DNA from: a bacterium
Lineage (GTDB): Bacteria; ARS69
DNA: 64,000 bases
Reading direction: 5' to 3'
NCBI GenBank assembly: GCA_025774805.1
Contig: JALGZR010000010.1
Location: forward strand, 1 to 64,000
The position numbers and the translations under genes were made by a program. Positions within the stretch are counted from its first letter, which is position 1. Each line of letters starts with the position of its first letter. Shown here in pieces: positions 55,666-63,263 of the stretch. The notes beneath the pieces are model-generated. The model saw nothing but the letters and a program-made list of their open reading frames with translations, did not search any database and had not been told where the DNA came from.

Positions 55666-55760
55666 CTGCCTTGTCACCCCCCCCTTCGCGGCGTAGCATG
55701 CGTTGCGATCTGTTTTCGAGTTCCATCCGACCGGGGAGCGGGGCTCCCGGGAGACGGCGA

Positions 55761-56456
55761 ATGAATCTGTGGTCGAGAATCTGGAACTCCTCGATCGGGA
55801 TGAAGATGATCATGGGGCTCACCGGCCTCGCGCTCGTCCTTTTCACGATCGTACACATGCTGGGGAACCTGCAGCTCTTCTTGGGGCCCCATGCACTCAA
55901 TCGATACGCGAGCTTCCTTCAGAACCTCGGGGAGCTGCTCTGGCTGATGAGGGGCGGTTTGCTGATCCTCTTCGTGCTCCACGTGATCTGCGCCATCCGT
56001 GTCACGTACCTGAACCGCGTCGCGCGTCCCGTCCGATACCGCCGGGCGGCCCAAGTCCAGCTCGGCCTGGCTCCCCGCACTTTGATCTACACCGGTGTGC
56101 TCGTGTTCATCTTCCTCGGGTACCACCTGGCCCACTTCACGCTGGGCGCGACGGATCCGTCGTTCAAGGAGCTGCACGACTCACTCGGTCGCCACGATGT
56201 CCATTCGATGGTCGCCAAGGGGTTCGGAGATCCTCGGGCCGCCTGGTCTTACATGATCGCCATGATCCTGCTGGGCTATCACCTGAGCCACGGCATTCCG
56301 AATCTCTTCCAATCGGTCGGCTGGAATCATCCGAAGTACCAGCCCGTCCTGAAGCGATGGGGCGCGATTCTCGCGATTCTGATCGTGATCGGGAACATCT
56401 CGATGCCGTTGGCCGTCCAGCTCGGACTGGTCCGGGTCGTCGCGGGAGGTCACTAG
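55761..56456 (+). CDS. sdhC: Succinate dehydrogenase cytochrome b subunit
   Basis: 231 aa membrane anchor, five predicted helices, of the B558-like type found in Bacteroidetes and Bacillus SdhC/FrdC. ATG 55761 has GGGAGA close upstream; an in-frame start at 55671 would add a hydrophilic leader. Haem-ligand histidine candidates lie in [36 protein letters not shown] and [14 protein letters not shown]. Ends one base before sdhA; the C-A-B order supports a menaquinone-linked complex. Confidence 0.93.
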   Translation: MNLWSRIWNSSIGMKMIMGLTGLALVLFTIVHMLGNLQLFLGPHALNRYASFLQNLGELLWLMRGGLLILFVLHVICAIRVTYLNRVARPVRYRRAAQVQLGLAPRTLIYTGVLVFIFLGYHLAHFTLGATDPSFKELHDSLGRHDVHSMVAKGFGDPRAAWSYMIAMILLGYHLSHGIPNLFQSVGWNHPKYQPVLKRWGAILAILIVIGNISMPLAVQLGLVRVVAGGH

Positions 56457-56457
56457 C

Positions 56458-58374
56458 ATGAAGCTCGATGCGAAGATCCCGTCCGGGGCCATTGCCGAGA
56501 AGTGGGATCGGCACCGCTTCGAGATGAATTTGGTCAACCCGGCGAACAAGCGGAAGTTCGAAGTGATCGTGGTGGGCTCGGGGCTGGCCGGGGGGTCGGC
56601 CGCCGCGACCCTCGCCGAGCTCGGATACCGCGTGAAGTGCTTCTGTTACCAGGACAGCCCGCGGCGGGCCCACAGCATCGCCGCCCAGGGCGGAATCAAC
56701 GCCGCGAAGAACTACCAGAACGACGGCGACAGCGTCTATCGCCTCTTCTACGACACGGTGAAGGGAGGCGACTTCCGCTCTCGCGAGGCGAACGTCTACC
56801 GGCTCGCCCAGGTGAGCACGAACATCATCGACCAGTGCGTTGCGCAGGGAGTTCCCTTCGCCCGCGAGTACGGCGGACACCTCGCGAACCGCTCCTTCGG
56901 GGGCGCTCAGGTGTCCCGTACGTTCTACGCCCGGGGACAGACGGGGCAGCAGCTCCTCCTCGGAGCCTACTCGGCGCTGAGCCGGCAGATCGGGGCGGGC
57001 GCGGTGGAGATGCACTCCCGCAGCGAGATGCTCGACCTCGTCGTAATCGACGGGCGCGCGCGGGGCATCGTCACGCGCGATCTGATCACCGGCAAGATCG
57101 AGACTCACGTCGCAGACGCGATCGTATTGGGGACGGGTGGATACGGTCCGGTGTTCTTCCTCTCGACGAACGCCAAGGGCTGCAACGTCACCGCAACGTG
57201 GCGCGCGCACAAACGGGGCGCGGGTTTCGCGAATCCCTGCTTCACCCAGATCCACCCCACCTGCATTCCCGTCTCGGGCGAGCACCAGTCCAAGCTCACC
57301 CTGATGTCCGAGTCGCTCCGCAACGACGGGCGCATCTGGGTGTCGAGGAAGCCTGGAGACACTCGTCGCCCGGGAGACATCCCCGAGGGCGAGCGCGACT
57401 ACTTCCTCGAGCGCAAGTATCCGAGCTTCGGCAACCTCGCCCCGCGCGACATCTCCTCGCGCTCCGCGAAGGAGGTCTGCGACGAGGGCCGAGGGGTGGG
57501 CGAAACCGGTCGCGGGGTCTACCTCGATTTCGCCGACGCGATCGAGCGCCTCGGGCGCAGGGTGATCAGCGAGCGCTACGGCAACCTGTTCGACATGTAC
57601 GAGAAGATCACGGGGGAGAATCCCTACGAGGTGCCGATGCGCATCTACCCCGCCTCCCACTACACGATGGGAGGGCTCTGGGTGGACTACAACCTGATGA
57701 GCACCGTGCCCGGTCTCTTCGTGATCGGCGAGGCGAACTTCTCCGACCACGGCGCCAACCGGCTCGGGGCGAGCGCGCTCATGCAGGGGCTCGCGGACGG
57801 CTACTTCGTCCTCCCCTACACGATCGGCAACTATTTCGCCTCGGAGGGAAAGCCCCCGGAGGTGGCGCCCGATCATCCCGAGGCCCGGAAGGTCGTCGAG
57901 GAGGTCCGCAACCGCATCGATCGGCTCCTCGGCGCGAACGGAAGACGCACACCCGATACGTTCCACCGGGAGCTCGGCGAGCTCGTCTGGGAGGATTGCG
58001 GCATGTCCCGCAACGAGGCGGGTCTGAAGAGGGCTCTCGAGCGGATTCCCGAGCTGCGGGCCGAGTACTGGGAAGACGTCAACGTCCTCGGAACGGCGGA
58101 GTCGCTCAACGTCTGCGTCGAGAAGGCGACGCGGGTCGCCGACTTCCTCGAGTTCGCCGAGACGATGTGCCGCGACGCTCTCGAGCGTGACGAATCGTGC
58201 GGAGCCCACTTTCGGGAGGAGCACCAGACCTCCGAGGGCGAGGCGAAGCGGAACGACACCGAGTACGCTCACGTGAGCGTCTGGGAGTACCGGGGAGAGG
58301 ACGAGGCGCCGGTCATGCACAAGGAGCCTCTCACGTTCGAAGAAGTCCGGCTCGCGACGAGGAGTTACAAGTGA
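56458..58374 (+). CDS. sdhA: Succinate dehydrogenase/fumarate reductase flavoprotein subunit
   Basis: 638 aa. FAD-binding [20 protein letters not shown] near residue 36; the covalent-FAD His is in [20 protein letters not shown]. Active-site parts are [10 protein letters not shown], the [10 protein letters not shown] histidine in [10 protein letters not shown], and [20 protein letters not shown]. Full length for the family. Its stop overlaps the sdhB start (TGATG). Confidence 0.96.
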   Translation: MKLDAKIPSGAIAEKWDRHRFEMNLVNPANKRKFEVIVVGSGLAGGSAAATLAELGYRVKCFCYQDSPRRAHSIAAQGGINAAKNYQNDGDSVYRLFYDTVKGGDFRSREANVYRLAQVSTNIIDQCVAQGVPFAREYGGHLANRSFGGAQVSRTFYARGQTGQQLLLGAYSALSRQIGAGAVEMHSRSEMLDLVVIDGRARGIVTRDLITGKIETHVADAIVLGTGGYGPVFFLSTNAKGCNVTATWRAHKRGAGFANPCFTQIHPTCIPVSGEHQSKLTLMSESLRNDGRIWVSRKPGDTRRPGDIPEGERDYFLERKYPSFGNLAPRDISSRSAKEVCDEGRGVGETGRGVYLDFADAIERLGRRVISERYGNLFDMYEKITGENPYEVPMRIYPASHYTMGGLWVDYNLMSTVPGLFVIGEANFSDHGANRLGASALMQGLADGYFVLPYTIGNYFASEGKPPEVAPDHPEARKVVEEVRNRIDRLLGANGRRTPDTFHRELGELVWEDCGMSRNEAGLKRALERIPELRAEYWEDVNVLGTAESLNVCVEKATRVADFLEFAETMCRDALERDESCGAHFREEHQTSEGEAKRNDTEYAHVSVWEYRGEDEAPVMHKEPLTFEEVRLATRSYK

Positions 58375-59123
58375 TGAACCTGACCCTGAAGGTGTGGCGC
58401 CAGAAGGATGCCCGGGACAAGGGGAGCATCGTCACTTACGAGGTGAAGAAGATCAGCCCGGACTCCTCGTTTCTCGAGATGCTGGACCAGCTCAACGAGG
58501 ACCTCCAGAACCGCGGGGAGGAGCCGATCGCCTTCGACCACGACTGCCGCGAGGGGATCTGCGGCATGTGCTCCCTCGTGATCAACGGAATTCCCCACGG
58601 ACCGGAGCGGGCGACGACGGTCTGTCAGCTTCACATGCGTCACTTCCGCGACGGAGACACCATCTTCATCGAGCCGTGGCGGGCCCGCGCGTTTCCCGTG
58701 ATCCGGGATCTGGTGGTCGACCGGACCGCATTCGACCGGATCTTCCAGGCGGGGGGATACGTCTCCGTGAACACGGGCGGTGCCCCCGACGCCAACGCGG
58801 TGCCGATCGCCAAGGCCGATGCCGACCTGGCCATGGACGCGGCCTCCTGCATCGGGTGCGGGGCCTGCGTCGCCTCCTGCCGGAACGCGTCCGCGATGCT
58901 CTTCGTGGGGGCCAAGATCTCCCAGTTGCGCCACCTGCCCCAGGGGCAGCCCGAGAGAAAGCGGCGGGCCCTCGCCATGGTGGCGCAGATGGACCGTGAG
59001 GGCTTCGGCAACTGCTCGAACCACTACGAGTGCGAAGCGGTGTGTCCCAAGGAGATCAAGCGCGACGTCATCAACGAGCTGAACCAGGACTATCTCGTGG
59101 CGAGTCTCACGGGGAGGGAGTGA
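58374..59123 (+). CDS. sdhB: Succinate dehydrogenase/fumarate reductase iron-sulfur subunit
   Basis: 249 aa. The [2Fe-2S] motif is [20 protein letters not shown] with the later Cys in TTVCQLHM; the [4Fe-4S] and [3Fe-4S] ligands are in [11 protein letters not shown] and [19 protein letters not shown] 58374 is coupled to sdhA; its TGA overlaps the ATG of the next gene, the ArsC/YffB-like selenoprotein candidate. Confidence 0.96.
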   Translation: MNLTLKVWRQKDARDKGSIVTYEVKKISPDSSFLEMLDQLNEDLQNRGEEPIAFDHDCREGICGMCSLVINGIPHGPERATTVCQLHMRHFRDGDTIFIEPWRARAFPVIRDLVVDRTAFDRIFQAGGYVSVNTGGAPDANAVPIAKADADLAMDAASCIGCGACVASCRNASAMLFVGAKISQLRHLPQGQPERKRRALAMVAQMDREGFGNCSNHYECEAVCPKEIKRDVINELNQDYLVASLTGRE

Positions 59124-59464
59124 TGGCCCGGATCCGGATGTACGGAAAGGGCACCTGAGGCACGGTCCGCAAGGCAAGAGGTCTCTTGCGCGAACTGGGG
59201 ATCGAGTACGATTTCCGCGACACCGCGAAGGAGCCGCTGAGCGCGGCGGAGCTGAAGAGGCTCGTCGGGAAGCGCCCGATCGAGGACTTCCTGAACCCGC
59301 GCAGCACCTCCTACCGCAAGATGGGACTGAAGAACCGGAAGATCTCCCGCACCGAGGCGATCCGGCTGATGGTCGAGGACGGCAATTTCATTCGACGGCC
59401 GATCCTGATCTCCGGGTCGCGCGCCGTCTTCGGGTTCGACGACACGGTCTACCGAGAGCTCTAG
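59123..59464 (+). CDS. Probable selenoprotein: ArsC/YffB (Spx-like) family with in-frame UGA at the redox Cys
   Basis: Reading from ATG 59123 (GGGGAGGGAG just upstream, overlapping the sdhB stop) gives [11 protein letters not shown], then TGA at 59156-59158, then GTVRKARGLLRELGIEYDF and an intact ArsC/YffB-like remainder to the stop at 59462-59464, 113 residues in all. Family members have the form Y-G-x-x-x-C-G/D-T-x-x-K-A; the UGA is exactly at that Cys, so Sec12 is proposed. FLNPRSTSYRKMG and FIRRPILISGSRAVFGFDD match conserved family parts. A hairpin at SECIS position follows (59174-59189). A conventional call from TTG 59186 would lose the active site. Alternative: a nonsense mutation. Confidence 0.82.
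59174..59189 (+). promoter_or_regulatory. Bacterial SECIS-like hairpin
   Basis: GCAAG (59174-59178), loop AGGTCT (59179-59184), CTTGC (59185-59189). It begins 15 bases after the UGA and its loop 20 bases after it, within the known bacterial SECIS window, and has G at the second and third loop positions. The loop hexamer equals, to my recollection, that of E. coli fdhF. An alternative 6-bp stem CGCAAG/CTTGCG (59168-59173 with 59185-59190) would expose the same GGTC. Confidence 0.7.
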
Positions 59465-59489
59465 CCCGGACCGGAGTCGAGCGTTGGCA

Positions 59490-59515
59490 GGGATTCTCCC
59501 TTGTGCGAGAATCCC
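59490..59515 (+). terminator. Hairpin after the selenoprotein candidate
   Basis: GGGATTCTC (59490-59498) and GAGAATCCC (59507-59515) form a perfect 9-bp stem with an 8-base loop. There is no downstream T-run, so it may act as a pause, processing site or Rho-assisted end before the CDGSH gene. Confidence 0.4.
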
Positions 59516-59559
59516 CGTCCGGCGCCCGTCCGTCGTGAAGCGTTTGACAGGAGGATGAC

Positions 59560-59793
59560 GTGCCCTACGGGAAGGGACCGTGGGTCGGTCCGGTCGAAGA
59601 GGGAACCAAGGCGTTCTGCGCCTGCGGCGAATCGAGCGACAAGCCGTACTGCGACGGCAGTCACCATCGCCTTGGCACGGGGAAGACGCCGTGCGTCTAC
59701 GAGATCACCGAGAAGAAGAACTATGCCATCTGCCAATGCGGCACGAGCCGGACACCCCCCCTGTGCGACGGCTCCCATAAGACGCTGAGCTGA
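59560..59793 (+). CDS. Double CDGSH iron-sulfur protein
   Basis: 77 aa with two complete CDGSH motifs: Cys20, Cys22, Cys31, His35 (CACGESSDKPYCDGSH) and Cys58, Cys60, Cys69, His73 (CQCGTSRTPPLCDGSH). Each binds a labile [2Fe-2S] cluster with 3Cys-1His ligation, as in mitoNEET/Miner2-type proteins. No membrane anchor is present, so it is cytosolic. GTG 59560 has AGGAGG five bases upstream. Follows sdhCAB and the ArsC-like gene; an electron- or cluster-transfer role is plausible. Confidence 0.93.
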   Translation: MPYGKGPWVGPVEEGTKAFCACGESSDKPYCDGSHHRLGTGKTPCVYEITEKKNYAICQCGTSRTPPLCDGSHKTLS

Positions 59794-59821
59794 GCTCTCC
59801 GTCGGAGGAGGAGAGGCGAGT

Positions 59822-60604
59822 ATGAGCGAAACGCGCGTCCTGGCTTCGGCCGACGGTGCCGTCGGCACCATCACCCTGAATCACCCGAGGACGAACAGCT
59901 ACGATCTCGAGTTCTTGAAGGCCCTGGACATCGCCCTCGACTCGATGATCCGGCAGACGGAGGTGAAGGTGGTCGTCCTCAAGAGCGCGATGGAGAGGTT
60001 CTTTTCGGTCGGCGCCGACATCAACACGCTCCGGTCGCGCACGGCCGCCGGGAACATGAAGCTCATCCGTTTCGGTCACGAGACCCTGGTCAAGATGAGA
60101 TCGTCGTCGAAGATCTTCATCGCCGCCATCGGAGGCCACGCTCTGGGCGGGGGACTCGGAATCGCCCTCTCCTGCGATCTCCGGTTCGCCGGCGACGGCG
60201 ACTACCGGCTCGGCCTTCCTGAGGTCAAGCTCGGGCTCTTTCCGGCCAACGGGGGAACGCAGCGCCTCCCGCGGCTCATCGGCCCGACGAGGGCGCTCGA
60301 CCTGATGATTACGGGCGCCCTGGTGAACCCGCGCGAGGCCCATGAGCTCGGAATGGTGGAACGCCTATTCCCGATGGGCTCACTGCTCGAGGAGACGATG
60401 GCGTACGCCCGCCGGGTCGCGGCCGGCGCTTCGCTGGCGATCGAGCACATCAAGCGGGCCGTCTGCGACGGTTCCGACCTGTCCCTGGACAACGCGCTCG
60501 CGCTGGAACGCGAGCTGTTCGAGCCCCTCCTCGAAACGCAGGATGCCCGGGAGGGAATGGCCGCGTTCGTCGAGAAACGTCCGCCGATCTTCCGGGGACG
60601 CTAG
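59822..60604 (+). CDS. Enoyl-CoA hydratase/isomerase-family (crotonase) protein
   Basis: 260 aa. ATG 59822 with GGAGGAGGAGAGG upstream. The oxyanion-hole segments FFSVGADINTL and IGGHALGGGLGIALSCD and the trimer-contact GGTQRLPRLIG are present. Of the two catalytic glutamates of enoyl-CoA hydratase, the second is kept (Glu134 in LGLPEVKLGLF) but the first is Gly113 in GGGLGIALSC. Hydration is therefore doubtful; isomerase or other crotonase chemistry is more likely. It lies 28 bases after the CDGSH gene, same strand. Confidence 0.9.
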   Translation: MSETRVLASADGAVGTITLNHPRTNSYDLEFLKALDIALDSMIRQTEVKVVVLKSAMERFFSVGADINTLRSRTAAGNMKLIRFGHETLVKMRSSSKIFIAAIGGHALGGGLGIALSCDLRFAGDGDYRLGLPEVKLGLFPANGGTQRLPRLIGPTRALDLMITGALVNPREAHELGMVERLFPMGSLLEETMAYARRVAAGASLAIEHIKRAVCDGSDLSLDNALALERELFEPLLETQDAREGMAAFVEKRPPIFRGR

Positions 60605-60626
60605 CCTGCACTTCTCAGCGGGCTCG
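60601..60626. repeat. Single arm of the dispersed palindromic repeat
   Basis: CTAGCCTGCACTTCTCAGCG then GGCTCG, starting within the crotonase stop codon (TAG at 60602-60604). The opposite arm is not evident before the next gene. Confidence 0.55.
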
Positions 60627-60721
60627 ACCGGACCGGTGGCCGGCGGCCGCACCGAACCCGGAGTCCGGCGGCCGGACCGGTCCGGCAGGCCGCGAGGGCG
60701 GCCCCACCGAAGGGAGAGTTC

Positions 60722-61270
60722 GTGGCTCACATCGTGACGGTTAGGGACTGGACTCCCCGGATCCACCCGGACGCGTTCGTCGCCCCCACCGCGGTGGTGA
60801 TCGGCAACGTCGTGGTGGAGGCCGGAGCCAACATCTGGTTCGGTGCGGTCCTGCGGGGCGATCAGAACGTGATTCGGATCGGGGAGCGCGCGAGCATCCA
60901 GGACAACGCCGTCCTCCACTGCAACGAGCCCAATGCCACGATCATCGGGCGCGACGTGATCGTGGGCCACGGCGCCGTCATGGAGGGCTGCCGCCTCGAG
61001 GACTTCGCCTACGTCGGTATGAACGCCGTGGTGCTGGATGGATGCGTGATGGAAGAGGGCGCTCTCCTCGCCGCCGGGGGCGTCCTCAAGGACGGAGACC
61101 GGATTCCGGCCTGGACGCTGGCGGCCGGTGTTCCGGCCAAGCCGCGCAAGAGGCTCGAGGGGGCGATCCTCGAGGAGGTTCGGGGAGGAGGCTCGAGGGT
61201 CTATCAGAAACTCATGAAGCTCTACGAAGACCTCGGCGTGCCTCTCTCCGGCGAGTCCGGCTCTTCCTGA
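60722..61270 (+). CDS. Gamma-carbonic-anhydrase-like hexapeptide protein
   Basis: 182 aa left-handed beta-helix protein. GTG 60722 with GGGAGAG upstream. FVAPTAVVIGNVVVEAGANI, WFGAVLRGDQNVIRIGE, SIQDNAVLHCNEP and GHGAVMEGC trace the hexapeptide repeats. Two of the three zinc histidines are recognised (His66, His83); the third, usually in L-H-G-C, is Glu88 in VMEGC. This is unlike most YrdA/PaaY/CamH proteins and may alter metal binding. Helical C-terminal tail as usual. Confidence 0.9.
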   Translation: MAHIVTVRDWTPRIHPDAFVAPTAVVIGNVVVEAGANIWFGAVLRGDQNVIRIGERASIQDNAVLHCNEPNATIIGRDVIVGHGAVMEGCRLEDFAYVGMNAVVLDGCVMEEGALLAAGGVLKDGDRIPAWTLAAGVPAKPRKRLEGAILEEVRGGGSRVYQKLMKLYEDLGVPLSGESGSS

Positions 61271-61590
61271 GTCACGGTTCGGGTATGATTCGATCGTGAT
61301 CTGGGAGGAGGCCGCCACCCGGCCCGCGTTCCCCCCAGGCTCTCCGACGGCAGCGGCAGTCCGCATTCTCGCGACGAAACGGGCGGAACGAGCAAGGTCG
61401 GCCCGTCATTCCCGAGTGTCCGCTCACCATTGCCGCCGCGACCGACGGGGACGCGACGGCGGCGTCTCTCCCGTTCCTCTTTCTCGTTGGTGAACGGTCT
61501 GATAACATCGGGCCGCTGCGGACCGGTTCGCTTCCGGCCCCCTGCTCCGCTCTCCCTATTCACTCCGCAATCCCCTTCTCGGAGACATCC
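61271..61590. other. Intergenic stretch of 320 bases without recognised features
   Basis: Separates the carbonic-anhydrase-like gene from the GSDH-family gene. It contains a TATGAT at 61284-61289 and a GATAAC at 61501-61506 that could be -10 elements, but neither has a credible -35. No repeat arm, RNA or convincing ORF was found. Confidence 0.5.
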
Positions 61591-63138
61591 ATGATCCTTT
61601 TTCAGCGTACGTGCATCCTGGCATTCCTCGGTCTGCTCGGCTTGGCAACCTCCTCGACCGCCATGATCCGGGCGGAGAACGTCGCCACCGGGTTCATCCG
61701 ACCCGTTTTCGTCACTGCGCCGACGGGAGACACCCAACGCCTCTTCGTGGTCGAAAAGCGGGGACTCGTCAAGATCATCGTGAGCGGTTCGGTGCTCGCG
61801 CGGCCCTACCTCGACATCCGGTCGCTCGTGAACTCGGCCGACACCGAGCAGGGGCTGCTCGGGCTCGCGTTCGACCCGGACTACGGTTCGAACGGTTACC
61901 TGTACGTGTACTACACCCGGACGGGGGGTGGGCCGGCGGGATCCTCCCAGATCGCACGGTTCACGGTTTCGACCGATCCCGACAGCGTCGATCCGAGCAC
62001 GCGACACGACATCTTCTCGGTGGGGCAGCCGTTCACGAATCACAACGGCGGACACATCGAGTTCGGCTCCGATGACCTTCTCTACTGGGCGAGCGGAGAC
62101 GGAGGCGGCGCGAACGACCCTCTGAACAGTGGCCAGAACGGGTTGTCCCTCTTGGGAAAGGTCCTTCGCCTCGACGTTCGCGGAGACGACTTCCCCCTCG
62201 ATCCCACCCGCAATTACGCGATCCCGGCGAATAATCCCTTCGTCGGGAATCCGAACGTCCTCGACGAGATCTGGGCATTGGGCCTCCGAAACCCCTACCG
62301 GTTCTGCTTCGACTCGGGCTCGGGGGACCTCTATATCGCCGACGTCGGTCAGAACTGCTGGGAGGAGATCGACTACCAGCCGGCCTCGAGCGGCGGGGGC
62401 GAGAATTACGGGTGGCGGATCCGTGAGGGAAGTCACTGTTTCGACCCGCAGGACGAGTACAACTGCAACATTCCCGGTCCCTGTGGAGCCGGACTGACGG
62501 ACCCGATTCACGAATACTCCCACACCACCGACGTGTTTTCCTGTTCGATCACGGGGGGCCGCGTCTACCGCGGCAGCGTCTTGCCGGCACTCTCCGGACA
62601 CTACTTCTACGCGGACTATTGCAGCAACCAGGTGTATTCGCTCCGCTACGACGGAGCGACCGTTCACGATCTGACGAATCGGACGGCGGAGCTGAACCCG
62701 CCGATCGGCGGCGGCACGATCGATCAGATTACGGCCATCGGAGAGGACGGCGTCGGCGAGCTCTACATCGTCAAGGAGACGACGTTCGGCGCGGGCGGCA
62801 CGATCTTCAAGATCGTCCCCGACCCGTCGATCCTGGACGCCCCGCAGGTCGATCGGCCCGTCTCCTTTCGGCTGAGCGGAGGAGCGCCGAATCCGTTCAC
62901 GACGACGACGCGCTTCCGGGTGCGTCTCGATCGGCGGAGTCCTCTGGCCGTGTCGGTCTACTCGGCGACGGGAGGGCTCGTCCGGCACCTCCACCGCGGC
63001 GTCACCGCCCCGGGAGTGGTTCCCGTGGAGTGGGACGGGCGTGATGCCCGGGATCGCCCGGTGCCCGCCGGGGTCTATTTCATCCGGGCGGAGTCGGCGG
63101 GCCGGGTCGACACGGAGAGAATCGTCCGCATCCGCTGA
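61591..63138 (+). CDS. Secreted PQQ-dependent sugar dehydrogenase-like (GSDH/sorbosone family) protein with FlgD-like module
   Basis: 515 aa from ATG 61591. Signal peptide about 1-24. The propeller shows GSDH landmarks: RLFVVEKRGLVKII, EQGLLGLAFDPDYGSNGYLY, HNGGHIEFGSDDLLYWASGD, GKVLRLDV, WALGLRNPYRFCFD, YIADVGQNCWEEID and GGRVYRGS. Cysteines in the SHCFDPQDEYNCNIPGPCG insertion suggest disulfides. The last 80 residues are the FlgD-like module (GAPNPFTTTTRFRVRLD to GVYFIRAES). Whether PQQ is bound cannot be judged; the only PQQ-related gene nearby is the distant PqqB-like one. Confidence 0.87.
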   Translation: MILFQRTCILAFLGLLGLATSSTAMIRAENVATGFIRPVFVTAPTGDTQRLFVVEKRGLVKIIVSGSVLARPYLDIRSLVNSADTEQGLLGLAFDPDYGSNGYLYVYYTRTGGGPAGSSQIARFTVSTDPDSVDPSTRHDIFSVGQPFTNHNGGHIEFGSDDLLYWASGDGGGANDPLNSGQNGLSLLGKVLRLDVRGDDFPLDPTRNYAIPANNPFVGNPNVLDEIWALGLRNPYRFCFDSGSGDLYIADVGQNCWEEIDYQPASSGGGENYGWRIREGSHCFDPQDEYNCNIPGPCGAGLTDPIHEYSHTTDVFSCSITGGRVYRGSVLPALSGHYFYADYCSNQVYSLRYDGATVHDLTNRTAELNPPIGGGTIDQITAIGEDGVGELYIVKETTFGAGGTIFKIVPDPSILDAPQVDRPVSFRLSGGAPNPFTTTTRFRVRLDRRSPLAVSVYSATGGLVRHLHRGVTAPGVVPVEWDGRDARDRPVPAGVYFIRAESAGRVDTERIVRIR

Positions 63139-63202
63139 CGCGCGGCGGGCGCGGCCGCCGGATCGACCGCTCTCGGGCGACCCGCGAGGTTCCCCACGAC
63201 GA

Positions 63203-63228
63203 GGGGCCCCGACACCGGTCGGGGCCCC
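63203..63228. terminator. Strong bidirectional hairpin between convergent genes
   Basis: GGGGCCCCGAC (63203-63213), loop ACCG, GTCGGGGCCCC (63218-63228): an 11-bp perfect GC stem in the 125-base gap between the GSDH-family gene and the edge gene. No T-tract, but position and stability suit a shared terminator. Confidence 0.6.
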
Positions 63229-63263
63229 CTCACCAGGTGCGATCGGGAAGGCGCGTGCGGGCG

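Noticed and set aside
59186-59464. Stand-alone 92-aa ORF starting at TTG 59186
   Set aside because: It is the tail of the UGA-containing ArsC/YffB-like gene. The true N-terminus with the redox site is in frame upstream and has a good ribosome site.
59544-59549. Consensus TTGACA before the CDGSH gene
   Set aside because: It lies immediately upstream of the ribosome site, so no -10 could be placed before the start codon.
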